11,064 bases of DNA from Firmicutes bacterium UBA993. GTDB lineage: Bacteria; Bacillota; Dethiobacteria; DTU022. The notes beneath the pieces were generated by a model. The model saw only the letters and a list, made by a program, of their open reading frames with translations. It searched no databases and was not told where the DNA came from. This document shows positions 6,432-11,064 of this stretch, piece after piece. Every line of letters starts with the position of its first letter. Within the stretch, counting starts at the first letter, position 1. The translations under genes were made by a program, and so were the position numbers. Location: assembly GCA_002292015.1 (NCBI GenBank), contig DBBD01000070.1, positions 4,955-16,018 on the forward strand, read 5' to 3'.

Positions 6432-7808
6432 TTGAAGCAGCTTTCACTTTACTACTCAGCTGAATTTACCATTCCCGCCTTAGTTTCTTTTATCGGAGCG
6501 GGTGGCAAAACCACGCTTATGCTGCGGCTGGCCGAAGAACTTGTTGCTGCCGGGCATAAAGTAATCATAACGACAACTACAAAAATTTATCCACCGGATA
6601 ATCTGCCGCTTGTTCTGGCTTCTTCCCTTAATCTGGCTTTGACTGCTTTAACAAAAATTTTAGATAAACAAAACATCGTTGTGCTCGGCCGCAGTATCGG
6701 AACGGACGCAAAGCTGCAGGGGTTAAATCCAGATATTGTTAACTGTATATTTAAAGAACTGGGGGTTTTTGTTGTAGTCGAAGCAGATGGTGCTAGTGGC
6801 AAACCGCTTAAAGGCTACAAAGATTGTGAACCGCTGATTCCCTCCGGCAGTGACCTGGTATTTGCCGTAATTGGAGCTGACATCCTCGGTAAAAGGGCTG
6901 ACGAAACTCACATCCACCGGTTTGCAAGTTTTTCTGCAGCAACCGGGATTGATTCCGGAAAAGTAATAACCAGTATAATATTAGCAAAAAGCTACCGCCA
7001 GATGCACAATATCGCGATCAGCCAGGCCCCTGCTGCCGAGTGTCAAGCGATTCTTAATAAATCTGATTTACTCATCATGCCTGGAAAAACTGCCCTTGAT
7101 TTACATGATCACCTGGTTAACGAAACAGGATCGTACAAAAATCTGCTGCTTACAACAGCACAGGATGCAAACCCGGTGAAAATTATTTTATCGGCTGAGC
7201 CACGAAAACCTGCTGTTGCTGTCGCCGCTATTGTCCTTGCCGCCGGTCTTTCAAAACGTATGGGCGAAGATAAACTAAGTTTAAAAATAGGCGGAAATAC
7301 CGTATTTGAAACAACCCTAAAAGCAATTTTAAAAGCGGGAGCAGACCAGGTTATTGTGGTAACAAAACCAGGCAGCAGCCATGTTTACGGAAGTGGAAGG
7401 TTTAACTGCCAGGAAGTGGAGAATCAAACGCCGGAACAGGGGCTTTCCTCATCGCTAAAAGCGGGTCTCGCCGCTGTGGACAGCACCATCCAGGGTGCCC
7501 TGTTTGCCCTTGCCGATCAACCGCAAATCACTTCCGAGCTATACCGCTTGCTGCTCGATAGCTACCGGAAGAATCTAAAACCGGTAACCTGTCCGCTCTA
7601 CAGGGGTAAAAGGGGCAACCCAACCATCTTTGACCGCCGGACCTGGGCTTCACTTGAACAGATCGAAGGTGACCAAGGTGGCCGTTCTCTTCTGGAAAAC
7701 CTTGCAGGCGAACAGGTTGATTTTGTAACGGTTGACGATCCGGCGGTGATAACCGACCTCGACACCCCGGCTGACTACACCCGCCTCCGGGATCAGGACA
7801 ACCAGTAA
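6432..7808 (+). CDS. YqeC-MocA fusion: selenium cofactor protein joined to molybdopterin cytidylyltransferase-like domain
   Basis: This is a 458-residue two-domain protein. Residues 1 to about 230 match YqeC, a P-loop protein tied to selenium-dependent molybdenum hydroxylases, with GAGGKTT at 22-28 and VVVEADGASGKPLKG from residue 114. Residues about 262-455 match MocA-type nucleotidyltransferases, which attach CMP to molybdopterin: LAAGLSKRMG at 269-278, LADQP at 360-364 with D362 as a likely metal ligand, and RGNPTIF at 394-400. In many genomes these are separate genes. The start must be the TTG at 6432: a stop lies eight codons upstream in frame, and the next ATG falls after the P-loop. 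The ribosome site is poor (GGGG at 6419-6422), which may keep expression low. It probably builds the cofactor used by the upstream hydroxylase. Confidence 0.88.
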   Translation: MKQLSLYYSAEFTIPALVSFIGAGGKTTLMLRLAEELVAAGHKVIITTTTKIYPPDNLPLVLASSLNLALTALTKILDKQNIVVLGRSIGTDAKLQGLNPDIVNCIFKELGVFVVVEADGASGKPLKGYKDCEPLIPSGSDLVFAVIGADILGKRADETHIHRFASFSAATGIDSGKVITSIILAKSYRQMHNIAISQAPAAECQAILNKSDLLIMPGKTALDLHDHLVNETGSYKNLLLTTAQDANPVKIILSAEPRKPAVAVAAIVLAAGLSKRMGEDKLSLKIGGNTVFETTLKAILKAGADQVIVVTKPGSSHVYGSGRFNCQEVENQTPEQGLSSSLKAGLAAVDSTIQGALFALADQPQITSELYRLLLDSYRKNLKPVTCPLYRGKRGNPTIFDRRTWASLEQIEGDQGGRSLLENLAGEQVDFVTVDDPAVITDLDTPADYTRLRDQDNQ

Positions 7809-8078
7809 TTACGAACATCCCCCTGCTTGAAGAGAATCAAATTTCCCTCCCCCGAAACGGAAGCAGACCGTAAAAATCCCTCCCTCTTGAGGTCGTGGTG
7901 GGGGCGAAGATTTTATCATTATTCCAACCTCTAACCTCCTACTTCCCACCACGAATCACACACGAATCACCACAACGCTGGCCTGCTACTCGTTGATCTG
8001 GTAAAATGAATCTTGGATTTTAACAATCACTTTTGCTGCTATGCGACAGAAATATTATTCAAGGGGAGTGCGATACCA
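7809..8078. repeat. Gene-free stretch with inverted, heptamer and 11-base tandem repeats
   Basis: No plausible gene is seen in these 270 bases. They hold a perfect 10-base inverted repeat, TCGTGGTGGG (7893-7902) and CCCACCACGA (7945-7954), separated by 42 bases. They also hold four degenerate C/T-rich heptamers in tandem at 7921-7948 (ATTCCAA, CCTCTAA, CCTCCTA, CTTCCCA). An 11-base unit CACGAATCACA/C is repeated head to tail at 7950-7960 and 7961-7971. TCCCTCCC occurs twice, at 7844-7851 and 7877-7884. The layout looks like an intergenic repeat element or its remnant, and there is no clear terminator for the preceding gene. Confidence 0.6.
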
Positions 8079-8804
8079 ATGAAACTATTAATCCTGATTC
8101 AGGGCAACTACGGACAAAGAATTGCTGACCATATCGAAGCCAATATGCCTCAGGATTGGCAGATGAAAATCTGGACGGTACCGTCAATAACTGAAAGTGT
8201 TGTAGACGAGCCGGAACAATACCTTACAGATAGCCTGCCCCAGGCAGACCTGATCCTTCACTTGGCTGAATCGCCCCAGGCTGCCCAATTATTGCCAACT
8301 ATAGCTGATAAAACAGGAGCCAAGGGGATTGTCGCCTCTGTTGACAGTAATGCCTGGATACCACTGGGTTTACGCAAACAGCTGCAACGCGAACTTAACA
8401 AAAAAGCTATTATCATCGTTTATCCGGAACCGCTTTGTTCAATAGACGTAGAAACTGTAGGATTTTATGAAAATAAAAAGCAGCCCTACACCAGTGCTGT
8501 AATCAGTGAATTTGCCCGCTATTTTGGTAAGCCAAAAATTACCCTGACCCTCGACCATAAAAACAGCATTATTGCGGTAAAAATCTTAAGAGGTTCTCCC
8601 TGTGGTTCTTCACATTATACTGCTAAGCGTATAATTGGGCTGGAGGCGGACAATGCCATACCGAAAGCCGGCCTAATGAGCTTGCATTATCCTTGCCTTG
8701 CTTCAATGCGGTTTGAACAAACTGAAAACGGTGTTGATACAATCATGCATATCTCCGGCCGTGTATTCAACGAGGCGATGGAAAAAGCGCTAAAGGGTAT
8801 ATAG
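8079..8804 (+). CDS. DUF166 family protein
   Basis: A 241-residue protein of the DUF166 family, known mainly from archaea and anaerobic bacteria. Some databases label it thymidylate-synthase-like, but I see no support for that activity. The N-terminus MKLLILIQGNYGQRIADHI looks like a Rossmann-type strand and loop. Two conserved-looking cysteine motifs stand in the C-terminal half: SPCGSS with C175 and HYPCLASM with C206, which could bind a metal or cluster. I chose the ATG at 8079 because AAGGGGAG lies at 8061-8068 and the family sequence begins there. A TTG at 8013 in the same frame would add 22 residues unlike the family. It stands alone between the repeat region and HU, downstream of the selenium/molybdenum genes; any functional link to them is unproven. 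Confidence 0.8.
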   Translation: MKLLILIQGNYGQRIADHIEANMPQDWQMKIWTVPSITESVVDEPEQYLTDSLPQADLILHLAESPQAAQLLPTIADKTGAKGIVASVDSNAWIPLGLRKQLQRELNKKAIIIVYPEPLCSIDVETVGFYENKKQPYTSAVISEFARYFGKPKITLTLDHKNSIIAVKILRGSPCGSSHYTAKRIIGLEADNAIPKAGLMSLHYPCLASMRFEQTENGVDTIMHISGRVFNEAMEKALKGI

Positions 8805-8836
8805 CGATATGATGCTAGATTTTATTCGCTCTAAGG

Positions 8837-8865
8837 TTGATTTCATGAACAATGAACTGTATTAT
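8837..8865 (+). promoter_or_regulatory. Promoter of the HU gene
   Basis: TTGATT (8837-8842) and TATTAT (8860-8865) are separated by exactly 17 bases, five of six and five of six matches to the main sigma factor consensus. The HU ribosome site AGAGGAG begins about 25 bases further on. Placement and spacing make this the likely promoter of a single-gene unit. Confidence 0.7.
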
Positions 8866-8906
8866 AGGTAACGTTATTATTTTGAAAGCGAGAGGAGTAT
8901 TACTGG

Positions 8907-9179
8907 ATGAACAAACAAGAACTGATCACGATGGTAGCTGAGAAAACAAATATCAGCAAGAAGGAAAGTGAGGCCGCCGTAGCGGCGATAATTGATGTCA
9001 TTATTAACACCCTGTCAAACGGTGAAAAGGTACAGCTGGTTGGTTTCGGAACATTTGAAGTAAGGCAACGCCAGGCCCGCGAAGGGCGTAACCCGAGCAC
9101 CGGCGAAACACTAAAAATCGCAGCGCAAAAAGTACCGGCCTTTAAAGCTGGGAAAGCTTTAAAAGATCAGGTTAAGTAA
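8907..9179 (+). CDS. hup: HU family DNA-binding protein
   Basis: This 90-residue protein has the full length and layout of HU, a small dimeric protein that bends and compacts DNA. The N-terminal two-helix part (MNKQELITMVAEKTNISKK) leads into the dimer core. GFGTFEVR at residues 46-53 and the flexible DNA-gripping arm with RNPSTG at 61-66 are intact, including P63, which intercalates at the bend. The C-terminal helix has VPAFKAGKALKD. The start is set by AGAGGAG at 8891-8897. It has its own promoter upstream and a terminator directly downstream, so it is expressed separately from its neighbours. A second HU elsewhere in the genome is common in Firmicutes and cannot be judged here. Confidence 0.96.
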   Translation: MNKQELITMVAEKTNISKKESEAAVAAIIDVIINTLSNGEKVQLVGFGTFEVRQRQAREGRNPSTGETLKIAAQKVPAFKAGKALKDQVK

Positions 9180-9200
9180 GCTGACCGTTTTGAAAAAATC

Positions 9201-9241
9201 GCGGCAGGAACCGTAGAACATGCGGTATCCTGCCGCTTTTT
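9201..9241 (+). terminator. Intrinsic terminator of the HU gene
   Basis: GCGGCAGGA (9201-9209) pairs with TCCTGCCGC (9228-9236). After one bulged base the stem continues for four more pairs (ACCG with CGGT), with a nine-base loop. Five T's follow at 9237-9241. The stem starts 21 bases after the HU stop, a classic rho-independent terminator. Confidence 0.93.
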
Positions 9242-9262
9242 ATGATATAAATATATATACAG

Positions 9263-9444
9263 GTCAATCGTTCGCTGGGCGGATTGCCGGCCATGATCCT
9301 GGCTGACTGCGACCTTCCTGAAGCTGTTGTTGCCCTGACCCCCACTGTCCCTTCCGGTATCATTGCTATTACTTGACGCGCCGGATTATGGCCGAACCAG
9401 GCTGGAAGGAAGTAGTTGAGTTTGTGTCGGTCTGGCTCGGATAG
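9263..9444 (+). pseudogene. Possible relic of an alpha/beta hydrolase gene
   Basis: The 238 bases between the HU terminator and the next gene hold no intact gene but two coding-like fragments in different frames. The first (9263-9376) reads NRSLGGLPAMILADCD and then LPEAVVALTPTVPS, which resembles the nucleophile elbow (GxSxGG) and the following strand of alpha/beta hydrolases. The second (9388-9444) reads EPGWKEVVEFVSVWLG before a stop, like the last helix of such enzymes. The catalytic aspartate and histidine regions are absent. If real, this is a decayed remnant with large deletions and a frame change. The similarity is judged by eye on short stretches and may be chance. Confidence 0.28.
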
Positions 9445-9479
9445 AAGTTCGCCGACAAATAACCCGGAGGTGTGTAATT

Positions 9480-10331
9480 GTGGCTACTGCCAGAAAAGCA
9501 GCTGTATTTTATTTTTCCGGAACGGGCAATACATGGTGGGTGGCAGAAGAATTATGCAGACAACTTAATGAAAAGGGCTTTAACAGCCGGGCTTACTCGA
9601 TCGAAAATATTTCAGCGGTCAACATTGCCTCCCTGATCGAAGAATCATCACTGGTTGGTTTTGGCTACCCGATTTATGGTTCTGATCTGCCCCAACTGAT
9701 GAAAGAGTTTATTGATGATCTGCCTCAATTCCCCGGTAAAGATGCCCTGGTGTTTTGCACCCAGTGGCTCTGGTCAGGCGATGGTGCCTACCTTGGCGCT
9801 TCAATGCTGAAAGAAAAAGGATTTGCCGTTAAGTGGGGTGAGCACTTCCTGATGCCCAATAATGTAAGCGTAAGTGTAATTCGCCTGCCCTACACCAATA
9901 ACCCGGACAAGTTGTTTCAGGCGCGGCAAAGAACTGCCCGCAAAATCAACCGAATCGTAACCCACATTATCGCTGGTAAACCCTACCGGCACGGTTTCAA
10001 CTGCCTTGCCTACCTGCTCGGCTGTATGCAACGGGTGCCTTACCGCCGCTACTACCATAGGTTTCAAAATGACATCGGTATTAACAAGGAAATTTGCATC
10101 GACTGTGGCGAATGTGTCCGCCTCTGCCCGGTCGGTAACCTTTACTACTCCGGCGTCGAAGTAAAAACGAAAGGCAACTGCATGCTATGCTTGCGTTGCT
10201 ACAACTTCTGCCCCGTAGCGGCAGTCACCCACATGAAACGGCCACACCGACCCGAGCGTGGCAAACCCTACCGGGGCCCCATCGAAAACTTCAATCCCGC
10301 AGTCTTAATCTCTTCCACAGACGAGTTTTAG
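9480..10331 (+). CDS. EFR1-type flavodoxin/ferredoxin protein
   Basis: A 283-residue protein joining an N-terminal flavodoxin-like domain to a C-terminal two-cluster ferredoxin, the layout of EFR1 family proteins. FYFSGTGNT at residues 10-18 is the phosphate-binding loop for FMN. The C-terminus has two complete [4Fe-4S] motifs: CIDCGECVRLCP (C206, C209, C212, C216) and CMLCLRCYNFCP (C234, C237, C240, C244). No signal peptide is seen, so it should act in the cytoplasm as an electron carrier in anaerobic metabolism; its partners are unknown. The start is a GTG with GGAGGTG at 9466-9472. It stands alone after the relic region and converges with the minus-strand nucleotidyltransferase, with only 55 bases between the stops and no clear terminator. 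Confidence 0.9.
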   Translation: MATARKAAVFYFSGTGNTWWVAEELCRQLNEKGFNSRAYSIENISAVNIASLIEESSLVGFGYPIYGSDLPQLMKEFIDDLPQFPGKDALVFCTQWLWSGDGAYLGASMLKEKGFAVKWGEHFLMPNNVSVSVIRLPYTNNPDKLFQARQRTARKINRIVTHIIAGKPYRHGFNCLAYLLGCMQRVPYRRYYHRFQNDIGINKEICIDCGECVRLCPVGNLYYSGVEVKTKGNCMLCLRCYNFCPVAAVTHMKRPHRPERGKPYRGPIENFNPAVLISSTDEF

Positions 10332-10386
10332 GCCGGTTCTTTTGAGCCATTTCTTCAAGTGGTATAACACTTATAATCTAAATGGG

Positions 10387-10821
10387 TCAAATATTTTCAA
10401 CATCGGCCAGGTCTTGTGGCCGACCGGTGGCCAGTTTGTTCTTTTTAAGATTCTCCCGATCGATAATTACAATATCCACGCCATCGAAATCAACTACAAG
10501 CCTGGTTCCGTAACAGCTGCTAAAGTCAACACCACTTAAAGTGGTAAGTAAATCGATCTGGTTAGGTGGAAACCCCAGCTGAATGATTTGATCCGGTTCG
10601 GTAAAGTCTTCAGCGGTTAAGTTAAACTCGCCAAACCCAAAATCATCAAGGGCGCTAAGGATTTTGACAGCGTTTTCCATCGACAAGGCAACCCATATGT
10701 CAAGATCTTTTGTGTAGCGGGGATACCCGTGAATAGCAACGGCAAAGCCGCCGACTACCAGATATTGAACATCATGCTTGTTTAATAATGCGATAAACTC
10801 TTTGAAGTCTTTGTTCAGCAT
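10387..10821 (-). CDS. Nucleotidyltransferase-fold protein (DUF6036/AbiEii-like)
   Basis: This is a small nucleotidyltransferase of 144 residues from the ATG at 10821. The motif GGFAVAIHGYPRYTKDLDI carries the GG helix start (G24, G25) and the acidic pair D39 and D41; D90 in QIDLL is a plausible third metal ligand. The catalytic set therefore looks intact. Such proteins occur in toxin-antitoxin-like and phage-defence modules, but many have no known target. A GTG at 10845 in the same frame would add eight residues, and neither start has a good ribosome site. The gene overlaps the upstream small gene by 50 bases from the ATG (74 from the GTG), so translation is probably coupled. Its activity as a toxin is an inference from gene pairing only. 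Confidence 0.82.
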   Translation of the reverse strand: MLNKDFKEFIALLNKHDVQYLVVGGFAVAIHGYPRYTKDLDIWVALSMENAVKILSALDDFGFGEFNLTAEDFTEPDQIIQLGFPPNQIDLLTTLSGVDFSSCYGTRLVVDFDGVDIVIIDRENLKKNKLATGRPQDLADVENI

Positions 10822-10960
10822 TGTATCGCCACGAAATATACTCACTGCGTATTTCTTCTAGTGCAGTGAGTCGCTCCTGATAAGATTTTTCCTGCCAGTA
10901 GACGGATTTTTTCGGTTGTTCGCCCAGTTTATACTTGCAGACTCTTTTTTCGACACTCAT
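10772..10960 (-). CDS. Small protein paired with the nucleotidyltransferase
   Basis: A 62-residue charged protein lying just upstream of the nucleotidyltransferase gene and overlapping it. It begins MSVEKRVCKYKLGEQPKKS. Its middle, SYQERLTALEEIRSEYISW, and end, AEQRLQRVYRIIKQ, look helical. From memory, similar ERL-x-ALEEIR proteins are often found next to DUF6036-type nucleotidyltransferases, as a possible antitoxin or partner. The ATG has AAAGGATG about ten bases upstream, and a near-consensus promoter lies before it. There is no DNA-binding motif that I can name. The gene is real in my view because of its start signals, promoter and pairing; its role is unknown. Confidence 0.72.
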   Translation of the reverse strand: MSVEKRVCKYKLGEQPKKSVYWQEKSYQERLTALEEIRSEYISWRYNAEQRLQRVYRIIKQA

Positions 10961-10990
10961 CGGTAAGCATCCTTTGATGTATTTACCGTA

Positions 10991-11019
10991 ATTATATCAA
11001 TAAATAGAACAGATGTCAT
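10991..11019 (-). promoter_or_regulatory. Promoter of the nucleotidyltransferase module
   Basis: Read on the minus strand, ATGACA (11019-11014) and TATAAT (10996-10991) are separated by exactly 17 bases, matching the main sigma consensus at eleven of twelve positions. It lies about 30 bases before the start of the 62-residue gene, which should make both genes one transcript. Confidence 0.8.
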
Positions 11020-11064
11020 AAATAAGCAGCGGTGTTAAACCCACGGGCAGGCGAATCACTGTTA

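Noticed and set aside
8013..8078. Upstream TTG start for the DUF166 protein
   Set aside because: The added 22 residues do not look like the family, and the ribosome site AAGGGGAG directly precedes the ATG at 8079.
7809..8078. CRISPR-like array in the repeat region
   Set aside because: The repeats are 7 and 11 bases long and directly adjacent, with no 20-40 base repeat units or unique spacers and no cas genes nearby.
10357..10372. Small hairpin AAGTG-loop-CACTT between the convergent genes
   Set aside because: The stem has only five pairs and is followed by ATAATCTA rather than a T-run, so it is not a convincing terminator.
10531..10545. Perfect 15-base palindrome ACCACTT-A-AAGTGGT
   Set aside because: It lies inside the nucleotidyltransferase coding region and encodes an ordinary TTLSG stretch. 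It has no T-run and no obvious regulatory position.

Overview
The window looks like chromosomal DNA of an anaerobic Firmicute, probably from the Clostridia. Ribosome-binding sites are strong and GGAGG-like, GTG and TTG starts occur, base composition is fairly even, and the gene content is typical of strict anaerobes: a selenium-dependent molybdenum hydroxylase system, an EFR1-type flavodoxin/ferredoxin and a DUF166 protein. No species can be named from the sequence alone.

Region 1 (1-5240) is the 3' part of a plus-strand catabolic operon that begins before the window. It holds a 53-residue FdrA-type tail protein, an AllG/YlbE (DUF1116) protein, and the three subunits of a xanthine-dehydrogenase-type molybdenum hydroxylase in the order FAD, [2Fe-2S], molybdopterin. 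A hairpin followed by a T-run closes the operon. FdrA/AllG-type proteins belong to oxamate carbamoyltransferase, the late step of anaerobic allantoin breakdown that gives carbamoyl phosphate and, with carbamate kinase, ATP. The likely theme is therefore fermentation of purines or related N-heterocycles, with the hydroxylase at the entry and the carbamoyltransferase near the end. The usual purine-contacting glutamate appears to be alanine in the large subunit, so xanthine is not assured as the substrate.

Region 2 (5270-7808) is a second transcription unit with its own -10 box inside an inverted repeat. It encodes YqeB, a small nine-cysteine zinc-ribbon-like protein that I do not recognise, and a one-chain fusion of YqeC with a MocA-like molybdopterin nucleotidyltransferase. 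YqeB and YqeC mark selenium-dependent molybdenum hydroxylases, so this unit probably matures the cofactor for the enzyme in region 1.

Region 3 (7809-9241) starts with a 270-base gene-free stretch carrying an inverted repeat, degenerate heptamers and an 11-base tandem repeat. It continues with a DUF166 protein and an HU gene that has its own promoter and terminator.

Region 4 (9242-11064) holds a possible relic of an alpha/beta hydrolase, an EFR1-type protein and, on the minus strand, a small protein overlapping a nucleotidyltransferase gene behind a near-consensus promoter. This pair resembles toxin-antitoxin-like accessory modules and converges on the EFR1 gene.
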